DNA from: JAXDLH01 sp034666705
GTDB lineage: Bacteria > Chloroflexota > UBA6077 > SHYK01
NCBI GenBank assembly: GCA_034666705.1
Contig: JAXDLH010000122.1
Span: 1-18,794, forward strand
Length of the DNA stretch: 18,794 nucleotides
Direction: 5' to 3'
Shown: in pieces, positions 1 through 7,059 of the stretch
Position numbering within the stretch: position 1 is the stretch's first letter
Layout: the number at the start of each line of letters is the position of its first letter
Program-made: the position numbers and the translations under genes
Notes under the pieces: generated by a model
Databases searched by the model: none
The model's input: only the letters and a program-made list of their open reading frames with translations
Told to the model about the DNA's origin: nothing

Positions 1-82
1 ACCGCGCTGGTCCTGGCGCTCGGCGACCGCGCGCTGCCAGGCGGCCCGGCCACGTCCTGCGGCTTCCCGTGGTGACCGCGAA

Positions 83-425
83 TTACGCGAGCTCCAGCAG
101 CATCTCCGCCACGGCGACCGCGTCTTCCCAGCCGGCGCCTTCGTCCTCAGCGCTCCAGCATGCGGAGAGCATGGCGTGGGCGATGCCCCAGTTGCGCAAC
201 CGACCGCGGTCGTAGTCCAGCATCTCGGTCAGCACGTCCAACCGGCGGCGCAGCGTCGAACGGCGGATCCACCGTCAGGCGCCATCGGGCGGCGAGGTCG
301 GCGACCAGCGCGGGGAGCGCGCGCAGCCACGCCTCTCCCGCCGGCCCCAAGCGCGTGGTGGTTTGCGCCGCGAACGCAGGCGGAATGAACAGATCAGGGG
401 GCCGTTTCACGTCGGGCACCAGCAT
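83..425 (-). pseudogene. Streptomycin 6-kinase (APH(6)/hydroxyurea phosphotransferase family) remnant with internal deletion
   Basis: An intact member of this family (about 300 residues) phosphorylates streptomycin-type aminoglycosides. Only the two ends remain here. From an ATG at 425 the first 57 residues match the family N-terminus (FIPPAF, then GEAWLRALPALVADLAARW). Reading then breaks near base 255. In the next frame, 256 to 83, the text matches the family C-terminus (TLRRRLDVLTEMLDYDRGR, then NWGIAHAML) and ends at TAA. In the known S. griseus enzyme these two blocks are separated by roughly 190 residues holding the nucleotide-binding and HWDLHxEN catalytic motifs, all absent here. The deletion also put the tail out of frame, so the first frame reads into unrelated residues and stops at 147. 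It follows the beta-propeller gene on the same strand. No activity is expected. The family match is by eye but strong at both ends. Confidence 0.8.
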
Positions 426-475
426 AGGCTCGCCGCGAGGACTTTGCAATCGGGAGTGCTATCGCGCGCGGCGGC

Positions 476-1516
476 CTACGCTGGGAGCGGGAAGCTCCAG
501 ATGCTCGGCTGGTTCGGCGACTGATTTGCCGCGTATACGATCCGGTTCGTCTCGTCGAAGGCGACGTTGCCACGCGCCGGGAGCGGTACTGTCGCCAGCA
601 GCCGCACGTCCGGGCCGCCGCTGAAGATGCCGATCGACGGCGCGGGGAGCGAGCCGTACATGATGAAGCGGTCGGCGACCGGGTAATAGCCGCCGCCATC
701 CATGCCGCCGAACTCCTCGATGCGCTGCACCACCCGCCCCGCGGCCAAATCCCAGATCTCCGTGTTCGTCACATTGGTGCGGTTGCGGCAGCCCAGCAGC
801 GCCTGGTTGGTGACCGGGTTGATCGCCAGGCCGTTTGGCGTGCAGGTCGGGTCCAGCGTCCACGTCTGGACCAGCGTGAGCCGCTTCGGGTCGAACTTGT
901 ACAACGTGCCGTCCGAGCCGGAGAGGTACATCATGCCGTCCGCCGCGTTGAAGCGGAACTGCTCCAGCAGCGGGCCAAGCCCGTCGATCTGGGCAATGAT
1001 CTGGTCAGTGCGCCCGTCGATTACCGAGACGAAGTGGTCCTCGCTGTTCGCCACCCAAAGTTGCAGGTCCACCGGGTTGAAGTCCATCTCATCGGCCCGT
1101 CCCTCGCCCTGCGTGTTCGGCTGCGCGATGACAGTCTCATACGTCGGCGAGCCCACGTTGATGTCGATGATTGCGACCGTGCCATCGCTCAACCCCGTGT
1201 AGAGCTTGTGCACGGCGTTGGCCACCGTGATGCCGTTCGCGTCGTCGCTGGTAGGGATCGTCTTCACGAATTTTGCGGTCGGCGTGGTGACGTCGAACAC
1301 GTCCACTCCGCCCGAGGCTTTGTCGGTCACGTACAGGCGGTGGGCTTGCTGATCGACGTCGAGGATGTCGGCCGCAAGGGTCTTGCCACCGGCAGTGGGG
1401 ATCGGGATCGCGGTGAGCGCCACGCCGTCCTGAGCGAACGACGCCGATGTCAGCGCTAGGCCCGCGAGCACTGTGCCGAGCGATGCAAGGACGCGAAGCG
1501 CATGACGCCGTGCCAT
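476..1516 (-). CDS. Secreted YncE-like beta-propeller protein
   Basis: Predicted exported protein of 346 residues. The ATG at 1516 is chosen because GGAGGA lies 6 bases upstream and because a clean Sec signal peptide follows: Arg3-Arg4, a hydrophobic core at residues 9-25, and an Ala-Ser-Phe-Ala cleavage site before Gln29. An ATG 60 bases upstream in the same frame would bury this signal. The mature part is made of repeating strands of the type 'DxxxxRLYVTD...VDVFDV', 'HKLYTGLSDGTVAIIDI', 'LQLWVANSEDHFVSVIDG' and 'IVYAANQS'. These are typical of YncE/LVIVD-type seven-bladed propellers that act outside the cytoplasm. Such folds bind ligands, metals or partner proteins, and no catalytic residue can be named here. 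It lies 97 bases downstream of the ABC-F gene on the same strand, so co-transcription is possible. Confidence 0.8.
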   Translation of the reverse strand: MARRHALRVLASLGTVLAGLALTSASFAQDGVALTAIPIPTAGGKTLAADILDVDQQAHRLYVTDKASGGVDVFDVTTPTAKFVKTIPTSDDANGITVANAVHKLYTGLSDGTVAIIDINVGSPTYETVIAQPNTQGEGRADEMDFNPVDLQLWVANSEDHFVSVIDGRTDQIIAQIDGLGPLLEQFRFNAADGMMYLSGSDGTLYKFDPKRLTLVQTWTLDPTCTPNGLAINPVTNQALLGCRNRTNVTNTEIWDLAAGRVVQRIEEFGGMDGGGYYPVADRFIMYGSLPAPSIGIFSGGPDVRLLATVPLPARGNVAFDETNRIVYAANQSPNQPSIWSFPLPA

Positions 1517-1613
1517 GAGTCTTCCTCCGAACGCGATGCCCCACTGTAGCACGTGTGCTCGTGGCTGCTTACGCATCCTGCGTCAGTGCGTGACGCCCCA
1601 TGGGCACGACAGC

Positions 1614-3164
1614 TCAGGAGAAGAGGCGGACCTCGGCGTGCGGCATCACGATCATCCGGTTCGGGGTCAGCGCGCGGACGAAATCTGCGTCGTGGCTCAC
1701 GAGCAGCATCGCGCCCTCATAGGCGAGCAGCGCCTGCAGGACCTGGCGAATCGAAGCGGGATCGAGATTGTTGGTCGGCTCGTCGAGCAGCAGCACGTTG
1801 CTGCCTTGCAGCACGAGTTTACATAAGCAAAGCCGGCTGCGCTCGCCGCCGGAGAGCGTCCGGGTCGGCTGGAACACGGTCTCCCCGAAGAACCCGAACT
1901 GGGCCAGCATGCCGCGTAGCTGGCCATCGCCGGTCGTCGAGGCGGTGCGCGCCTCGTCCAGCACGGTGGCCTTCGGGTCGAGCTGCTCCTGCTCCTGCGA
2001 GTAGTACCCGACGGTGACGGCGCGGCCCGTCTCCACCGTGCCGCCGGTTGGCTCGAGCTGCCCGGCGATCATCTTGAGTAACGTCGTCTTGCCGGCGCCG
2101 TTCACGCCGGTCACCGCCATCCGCTCGCCGCGCTCGATTGCGAGGGTCAACGGCGGCACGACCAGATGCTTGCCGTAGCTCTTCTGGAGCTTCTGGGTGC
2201 GCACCACGATCTGCTCGCCGCGCTCCAGCGGTGGAAATTTCACCTTGATCGCGCGCGATTCTCGCGGCGCATCGGGCAGCGCCGCCTCCAGCGTGCTCGC
2301 GCGGCGCATGATGTTGTTGCGCCGCGTGGCCTGCTTCTGGCTCGCCCCCATGGTGGAGGCCGATGCTTTCAGGTCCGCCACCTTCTGCCGCTGCACCTTG
2401 AGGGTGCGCTGCAACTGCTCGGTGGCGGCCGACTTCTGCACCGTGAACTGCGAGTACGTGCCGCGATACGAGTGGACCTTCTGATCCAGCTCGTTGAGAT
2501 GGAAGATCGCGGAGATCGACCGATCCAGGAGCTGCAGGTCGTGCGACACCATGAACACGGTGCTCTTGCACGCGCCGAGGTAGCTCATCAGCCACTCTTT
2601 GGCCCCGACGTCCAGATGGTTCGTGGGCTCGTCCAGCACCAGCAGCTCCGGCTCGGCGAAGAGCGCTCGCGCGATGGCGATCCGGGCGCGCTGGCCGCCG
2701 CTCAGCTCGCGCAGCGACGAGTCCAGCTCGACGAAACCCATACCCAGGCGGGCGAGCGAGGCGCCGATTTTCGCCTTCGCCTGCCACCCGCCGGCCGCCT
2801 CGAAGGCGTGCAGCACCTTCCCGTACTCGGGCAGGCTATCGGTATCGGCATCCTGCGAGAGCTCGTCGAGCCGGTGCTGGAGCGTGATCAGGCCACGGCC
2901 CTCGGCCACGTACTCGTAGACGGTCTGATCCTTCTGGGTCAGATCGAACTCGATCTTTTGCGGCACGTAGCCAACGCGGTCCGGCCGGATCACCACGCCC
3001 GAATCGGGCGCGATCTCGCCCATGACGAGGCGGAGGAGGGTGGTCTTGCCCGCGCCGTTGACCCCGACCAGCCCAACCTTCTCGCCCCGGCCGAGCGTGA
3101 AGCTCACATCGCGGAAGAGTTGACGCGTGGGGGTACCGTAGGTGACCTGTTTCAACTGGAGCAT
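1614..3164 (-). CDS. ABC-F family ATPase (ribosome-associated translation factor / possible antibiotic-resistance type)
   Basis: A cytoplasmic protein of 516 residues with two ABC nucleotide-binding domains in tandem and no membrane segment. Domain 1 has Walker A GVNGAGKTT (34-42), signature LSGGQ (154-158) and Walker B LLVLDEPTNHLD (from 174). Domain 2 has Walker A (353-361), LSGGE (437-441) and LLLDEPTNNLD (from 458). The charged linker between them (about 240-310) is the arm that enters the ribosome E site in this family. ABC-F proteins either regulate translation (EttA, Uup) or protect the ribosome from antibiotics, and the sequence alone does not say which. The ATG at 3164 is chosen because MLQLKQVTYG is the usual family start. 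No Shine-Dalgarno is visible; TACACT lies 10 bases upstream, so the message may have a very short leader. The gene is divergent from the GntR-type regulator. Confidence 0.88.
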   Translation of the reverse strand: MLQLKQVTYGTPTRQLFRDVSFTLGRGEKVGLVGVNGAGKTTLLRLVMGEIAPDSGVVIRPDRVGYVPQKIEFDLTQKDQTVYEYVAEGRGLITLQHRLDELSQDADTDSLPEYGKVLHAFEAAGGWQAKAKIGASLARLGMGFVELDSSLRELSGGQRARIAIARALFAEPELLVLDEPTNHLDVGAKEWLMSYLGACKSTVFMVSHDLQLLDRSISAIFHLNELDQKVHSYRGTYSQFTVQKSAATEQLQRTLKVQRQKVADLKASASTMGASQKQATRRNNIMRRASTLEAALPDAPRESRAIKVKFPPLERGEQIVVRTQKLQKSYGKHLVVPPLTLAIERGERMAVTGVNGAGKTTLLKMIAGQLEPTGGTVETGRAVTVGYYSQEQEQLDPKATVLDEARTASTTGDGQLRGMLAQFGFFGETVFQPTRTLSGGERSRLCLCKLVLQGSNVLLLDEPTNNLDPASIRQVLQALLAYEGAMLLVSHDADFVRALTPNRMIVMPHAEVRLFS

Positions 3165-3340
3165 GTACAGGACAAGTGTACGGCATCCGCGCCAACCGGC
3201 CACCGCTGTCCGCAATCGCCCCCTGCCAGCCACCTGTGCGTGACCCCATCGCCCGTCAGCGCCTCAGTAGATTGGCTCATACAGCCGATAATCTGACCAT
3301 TTTATAGGGCAGTCTCACTAATGCAACGTGCCCATTAGGC

Positions 3341-3349
3341 TGGCATACT
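3341..3349 (+). promoter_or_regulatory. Candidate extended -10 promoter for the GntR-led operon
   Basis: TGGCATACT fits an extended -10 element (TGn followed by CATACT, 4 of 6 to TATAAT). An ATGCAA at 3321-3326 stands 17 bases upstream as a weak -35. Transcription would start near 3356, about 35 bases before the chosen regulator start. It lies at the edge of an AT-rich island (about 3263-3349) in otherwise GC-rich DNA, between two divergent genes. This is a visual match only. Confidence 0.3.
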
Positions 3350-3390
3350 CGCCATCGGCGCGCCTGATGCACAACGACGAGGCTCGACCT

Positions 3391-3918
3391 ATGGCAGAAA
3401 GCGATCTCTTCCTCGACATCCAATTGCCGGTGCGTGAAGAAGTGCCCGCCTACCGCGCCCTGGCGATGGCCATTGAAGAGCGCATTCGTGGAGGTCAGTT
3501 GCGACCGGGTGACTCCCTGCCTTCGCACCGCGAGATCGCAACCGCGCTGGGGATCAGCATGTACACCGTGCAGCATGCCATGAATCTCCTCATGCGCGAA
3601 CGCTTCCTGAGTGGCGGCCATGGCAAGCGAACCGTGGTGGCCGACCGGCGAGCCGAGGCGCCGAGCCCGAGACTCGATAACGGTCACGACGGAGAGGCTG
3701 AGCCCCCGCAACGCCTGGTGGGGACGATTTCCGACGTCGCGCTCGCTCGCGATGGCGTGCATCTATCGCTGCGCTTATCCGAGGGACAGACGATCAGGTT
3801 GACGACGAGCCAGTCAGCCATGGCCTGGCTGCATCTGGGCCCGGGGCAGATGGCGACGGTGGTGCTCGAGGAGGCCGGTATCCATTTGACCCCACCGGCG
3901 CAGGATCTGGCTGGTTAG
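3391..3918 (+). CDS. GntR-family transcriptional regulator with C-terminal TOBE-like domain
   Basis: A 175-residue DNA-binding protein. Residues 18-83 are a GntR winged helix: 'PAYRALAMAIEERIRGGQLRPGDSLPS' type helix 1, recognition region 'REIATALGISMYTVQHAMNLL', then the wing with GHGKRTVV. A charged, Pro-rich linker (85-107) follows. Residues 108-168 do not look like the usual FCD, UTRA or aminotransferase partners. They read like a single TOBE/Mop domain: LVGTISDV, then VHLSLRLSEGQTI, TTSQSAMAWLHLGPGQ, and VVLEEAGIHLT. TOBE domains bind molybdate or other small oxyanions in ModE, ModC and Mop. The ATG at 3391 is preferred because the family homology begins soon after it; an in-frame ATG at 3367 is the alternative. 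It heads a run of plus-strand genes ending with amtB and an antiporter, so it may control them. The HTH call is firm, the TOBE call moderate, and the ligand unknown. Confidence 0.8.
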   Translation: MAESDLFLDIQLPVREEVPAYRALAMAIEERIRGGQLRPGDSLPSHREIATALGISMYTVQHAMNLLMRERFLSGGHGKRTVVADRRAEAPSPRLDNGHDGEAEPPQRLVGTISDVALARDGVHLSLRLSEGQTIRLTTSQSAMAWLHLGPGQMATVVLEEAGIHLTPPAQDLAG

Positions 3919-3924
3919 TGGCGT

Positions 3925-3930
3925 GGAGGT
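3925..3930 (+). promoter_or_regulatory. Ribosome binding site that selects a TTG start at 3938
   Basis: GGAGGT stands 7 bases before TTG at 3938. The in-frame GTG codons at 3923 and 3929 overlap this site and cannot use it. The TTG is therefore the likely start of the next gene. Confidence 0.65.
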
Positions 3931-3937
3931 GAATCTC

Positions 3938-4402
3938 TTGGATCAAACGACCGACACGGCGCTCGTGCGTCGCGAGAACGAGCTTCCGGCGCTCATCGGC
4001 GCGGTCAGCGTGGGGGCGCTTTTCACGGGCAAGCGACCTGCCGAGGCGAGGAGACTCGTCGTCAATGCGAAGGACGCGCTCGAGCGTCGCCTGCTCGACG
4101 AGCCTGAGGATTATGCCGCGCTGGTGGCGCTCGGCGAGATCGACCTCCGCATCGGCCTGGTGCGCGAGGCCCAGGAGCTGCTGTACCGTGCCTCACTGCA
4201 GCGCCCTCCGAGTTGGGAGGCGTACCAGCGCACGAGCCTCATGCTGCGTCGTGCAGAGGAGGATTCCCAGCACCTGCTCGACCGGCCCGCAGGCTCACCG
4301 CCGCCGGCTCCGCTGCGTGCCCTGGCGGCGCGCTGCGGGCGCTGGGTCAGCGGCTGGGTCGGGTCGGCTCACGTGCACAGAGGAGGCGTCCACCATGACT
4401 GA
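3938..4402 (+). CDS. Small TPR-like protein of unknown function
   Basis: A 154-residue, mostly helical soluble protein. Residues 45-100 have the pattern of one to two TPR-like helical hairpins: ALERRLLDEPEDYAALVALG, then EIDLRIGLVREAQELLYRA, then PSWEAYQRTSLML. Such repeats normally mediate protein contacts. The N-terminal 30 residues and the Pro/Arg-rich tail are not recognised. It starts 19 bases after the regulator and its last 8 bases overlap the start of the next gene (ATGACTGA), so the three are probably translated from one message. No enzymatic residues are visible. It may be an adaptor for the membrane proteins that follow, which is inference. Confidence 0.65.
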   Translation: MDQTTDTALVRRENELPALIGAVSVGALFTGKRPAEARRLVVNAKDALERRLLDEPEDYAALVALGEIDLRIGLVREAQELLYRASLQRPPSWEAYQRTSLMLRRAEEDSQHLLDRPAGSPPPAPLRALAARCGRWVSGWVGSAHVHRGGVHHD

Positions 4403-4871
4403 AACCCTGGGCTCGCTGCTCGTCTTGCTCATGCTTGGGGTCTTCGCGGCCCGGACCATGCCGCCGATTCGCAGTGCCATCGACGGACGCCTTCTGCTGG
4501 AGGCCCATCCTGGCGCGGTCCACCGGCTGCTCGACCAGCGGGTCAACATCATCTCCGTCATGGCGGTCCTCGCCCTCGGATCTGGGATCGTCGGCGAGCG
4601 CTGGGTGCCGCACGAGCTATTCATCGTGGCGATCGCCTTCATGATCGGTCTGCTCTTCGTGCCGCAACGCTACCAGTTTACGAGCGCAGGCGTTTCGCCG
4701 AATCGGGCGAGCTTCCAACCGTGGAGCGCCTTCAGTAGCTGGAGCACGCGTGGCGACGTGATTTGGCTGCAACGCCCCGGGCGCTTCGGCGCCCTCAGGC
4801 TGTACCTCTCCGGCGAGGAGCGCGAAGCGGCGCTCAAGATCGTCAGGCGCCACGTGCGCGCCGGGCGGTAA
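4395..4871 (+). CDS. Small membrane protein with C-terminal PH-like domain
   Basis: 158 residues. The ATG at 4395 is preceded by AGGAGG at a spacing of 8, inside the end of the upstream gene. Three hydrophobic segments are visible: about 4-20 (LGSLLVLLMLGVFA), 50-66 (VNIISVMAVLALGSGIV) and 74-90 (ELFIVAIAFMIGLLFV). The rest (about 91-156) is soluble and looks like the small beta-rich, PH-like modules found after two or three membrane helices in bacterial DUF5673/YcxB-type proteins: YQFTSAGV, then PWSAFSSW, DVIWLQRPG, LRLYLSGEEREAALKIV. The exact family is uncertain. The coupling to the TPR-like gene suggests that the two products work together at the membrane. Confidence 0.7.
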   Translation: MTETLGSLLVLLMLGVFAARTMPPIRSAIDGRLLLEAHPGAVHRLLDQRVNIISVMAVLALGSGIVGERWVPHELFIVAIAFMIGLLFVPQRYQFTSAGVSPNRASFQPWSAFSSWSTRGDVIWLQRPGRFGALRLYLSGEEREAALKIVRRHVRAGR

Positions 4872-4922
4872 CGCGGGCAGAGGCGCGCAGCTACCCCAGC
4901 GCCAAGACGTGGGCGCAACCGC

Positions 4923-4938
4923 CTGGGGCGATCCCCAG
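4923..4938 (+). other. Short perfect stem-loop in the 128-base gap before the small 2-TM gene
   Basis: CTGGGG-CGAT-CCCCAG forms a 6-bp GC-rich stem with a four-base loop between the PH-like membrane gene and the next small gene. No T-run follows, so it is not a standard terminator. It could stabilise or process the operon message. This is the largest gap inside the plus-strand gene run. Confidence 0.25.
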
Positions 4939-4999
4939 AGCGGATTGGGCACGGCTGCCCCGGGAAAGCCGGCAATTCGAGAGAAAGGAGGAAAGACAC

Positions 5000-5191
5000 G
5001 TGACGTACGGAGCCAAGGAGAGTAATTCCAAGGAAGGCAGCGGACTGGCCCTCTTCATCGTCGGGCTCGTGCTCGTAACGGCCGGTTGGGCATATGCCCC
5101 GGCCGCATTGCAGATCATCCTGGTGCTGCTCGGTATCGCCGCCGCGGTTGGCGGAGTCATGGTGATGCGCATGGCTAAATCGGTCGTCTGA
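5000..5191 (+). CDS. Small two-helix membrane protein
   Basis: A 63-residue protein beginning at GTG 5000, set by a strong AAAGGAGGAAAG ribosome site 8 bases upstream. A short charged head (MTYGAKESNSKEGSG) is followed by two hydrophobic helices, about 16-33 (LALFIVGLVLVTAGWAYA) and 35-56 (AALQIILVLLGIAAAVGGVMVM), and a short basic tail. No family is recognised. It sits 60 bases upstream of amtB in the same direction, which is where small regulatory or stabilising membrane peptides are often found. That role is inference. Confidence 0.7.
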   Translation: MTYGAKESNSKEGSGLALFIVGLVLVTAGWAYAPAALQIILVLLGIAAAVGGVMVMRMAKSVV

Positions 5192-5251
5192 GTCACCAGC
5201 CCATGCAGCGCGCCGAGCAAACGGCGTACAACAGAAAGGAATGTTCCGAGA

Positions 5252-7033
5252 ATGATGAACAGGCACACAGCATTACGCCGGCTGTCCCAGATGTGGCTCG
5301 GTATGCTGATGCTCGCGATGACGGCCGTACTGCTCTCGGCGTGCGGCAACTCGATGGCCGCCTCGGTTGCCGGCGATCCGGGCGGCACCGCCACCGGCAG
5401 CAAAGGGGACGTCGTCAACCAGGTCGACGGTGCACCCCAGTTCGTAGACAGCAGCGGCAGGCCTACGGGTGACGTGACCCAGGCGGCCAAAGACAAGGAT
5501 GGCAACCCGCTGAGTGAGATCGACGCCGGCAAGAGCCGGGAGCCGCTCGCCTACGAGCTCTCCTTCATGATCGGCCAGAACCGCGTCGCGGTGAACTTCG
5601 TCTGGACGCTCGTAACGGGCTTCCTCGTCATGTTCATGCAGGCCGGGTTCGCGCTCGTCGAAGCCGGCTTCACGCGCGGCAAGAACGCCAACCACACCAT
5701 GATGATGAACTTCATGGTCTACGGTCTCGGCATGCTCGGCTTCTACATCTGTGGGTTCGCCTTCATGTTCGGCGGCATCGGCGGCCTCTCCACACTGGGC
5801 GGCGGCGCGGCACTGGCTTCCGCCGGCGAGGTGACGCTCTGGCTCGGCGACAAGCCGTTCGGCCTGTTCGGCACCAACGGCTTCTTCCTCGGCGGCGGCA
5901 CCTACGACGTGGCGATTGCCGTAATGTTCCTCTTCCAGATGGTCTTCATGGATACTGCCGCCACGATCCCCACCGGCGCCATGGCCGAGCGCTGGAAGTG
6001 GCTGGGCTTCTGTATATTTGGCTTCTTCTGCTCCACCCTCACCTACCCGATCTTCGGGAACTGGGCCTGGGGCGGCGGTTGGCTATCGCAGCTCGGCGTC
6101 AACTTCGGCCTCGGCCACGGTTACTCTGACTTTGCCGGCTCCGGCGTGGTCCACATGGTGGGCGGCTGGATGGCACTGGCGGGCGCGCTGGTGCTGGGCC
6201 CGCGCATCGGCAAGATCAACAAGGACGGCTCCGTCAACACGATTCCGGGTCACAATATCCCAATGGCGGCCCTCGGGACGTTCATCCTCGCGTTCGGCTG
6301 GTTCGGCTTCAACCCTGGCAGCACCCTGGCGGCATCGGGAAGCGGCGCGCTCCGCATTGGCATCGTCGCCGTCGACACGATGCTGGCGGGCGCCGCCGCT
6401 TCCCTCTCCGCCATGCTCTACATGTGGATCACGAAGGGCAAGCCCGATGCCGGGATGATGATCAACGGCATCCTCGCGGGGCTGGTCGCGATCACCGCGC
6501 CCAGTGGGTTCGTGAGCCCCATCTCGGCGATCATCATCGGCCTGGTGGCGGGCGTGCTCGTCTGCTGGGCGGTGTGGTTCTTCGACAACGTCGTCAAGGT
6601 CGACGACCCCGTGGGCGCCATCTCCGTCCATGGGATCAATGGCGCGTGGGGTGTGCTCGCCGTCGGCCTCTTCGCCGACGGCACCAGCAACTACGGCGGC
6701 GCCTGGAACGCCGTCCCTGGCAGCGTCACCGGGCTGTTGTTCGGCGACCCCGGACAGTTCGTGGCGCAGGTGATCGGGCTCATCGCCAATTTCACCTACG
6801 TGTTCGTCGTGAGCTATGCGTTCTTCAAGGTCGCCGACATGCTCATCGGCTTGCGGGTAACGCCGGAAGTCGAGATCGGCGGTCTGGACATTCCCGAGAT
6901 GGGTGCGTACGCCTACCCATTCGATTGGCCAGAGGTGGGGACGATGTACCCGCATCCACACGCGGAGGGCGAGCCGGTCACCGCGAATGGCGCGACCTCA
7001 CCCACGCCTGCGCCCACCATGACGCCCGCGTGA
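5252..7033 (+). CDS. amtB: Ammonium transporter AmtB with lipoprotein-type leader and extended N-terminus
   Basis: A 593-residue Amt/MEP/Rh channel for ammonium uptake across the cytoplasmic membrane. The family core begins near residue 112 and has QAGFALVEAGFTRGKNANHT, the Asp293 of the DFAGSGVVH motif, and the twin pore histidines His301 and His460 (ISVHGINGAWG). The cytoplasmic tail has LRVTPEVEIGGLDIPEMGAYAYP, as usual for this family, then a Pro/Thr-rich end. Unusual is the front: a signal helix ending in the lipobox LSAC (Cys31), then about 70 polar residues before the first channel helix. The ATG at 5252 is preceded by AAAGGA 11 bases upstream; the ATG at 5255 is the alternative. No glnK/glnB gene, the usual partner, is adjacent. 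An antiporter gene follows after 26 bases. Confidence 0.93.
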   Translation: MMNRHTALRRLSQMWLGMLMLAMTAVLLSACGNSMAASVAGDPGGTATGSKGDVVNQVDGAPQFVDSSGRPTGDVTQAAKDKDGNPLSEIDAGKSREPLAYELSFMIGQNRVAVNFVWTLVTGFLVMFMQAGFALVEAGFTRGKNANHTMMMNFMVYGLGMLGFYICGFAFMFGGIGGLSTLGGGAALASAGEVTLWLGDKPFGLFGTNGFFLGGGTYDVAIAVMFLFQMVFMDTAATIPTGAMAERWKWLGFCIFGFFCSTLTYPIFGNWAWGGGWLSQLGVNFGLGHGYSDFAGSGVVHMVGGWMALAGALVLGPRIGKINKDGSVNTIPGHNIPMAALGTFILAFGWFGFNPGSTLAASGSGALRIGIVAVDTMLAGAAASLSAMLYMWITKGKPDAGMMINGILAGLVAITAPSGFVSPISAIIIGLVAGVLVCWAVWFFDNVVKVDDPVGAISVHGINGAWGVLAVGLFADGTSNYGGAWNAVPGSVTGLLFGDPGQFVAQVIGLIANFTYVFVVSYAFFKVADMLIGLRVTPEVEIGGLDIPEMGAYAYPFDWPEVGTMYPHPHAEGEPVTANGATSPTPAPTMTPA

Positions 7034-7059
7034 CGATGCGGGAGGCGTAAGCAGCCGCT

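Noticed and set aside
1..82. Possible C-terminal end of a plus-strand gene stopping at base 75 (frame 1 is open from base 1)
   Set aside because: Only 24 codons are visible, no family is recognisable, and other frames are open too, so it cannot be supported.
3277..3300. Seven-codon minus-strand frame (MVRLSAV) upstream of the ABC-F gene, considered as a leader peptide
   Set aside because: It has no ribosome site and its ATG overlaps the only decent -10-like sequence (TAAAAT) on that strand, so it would not be transcribed intact.
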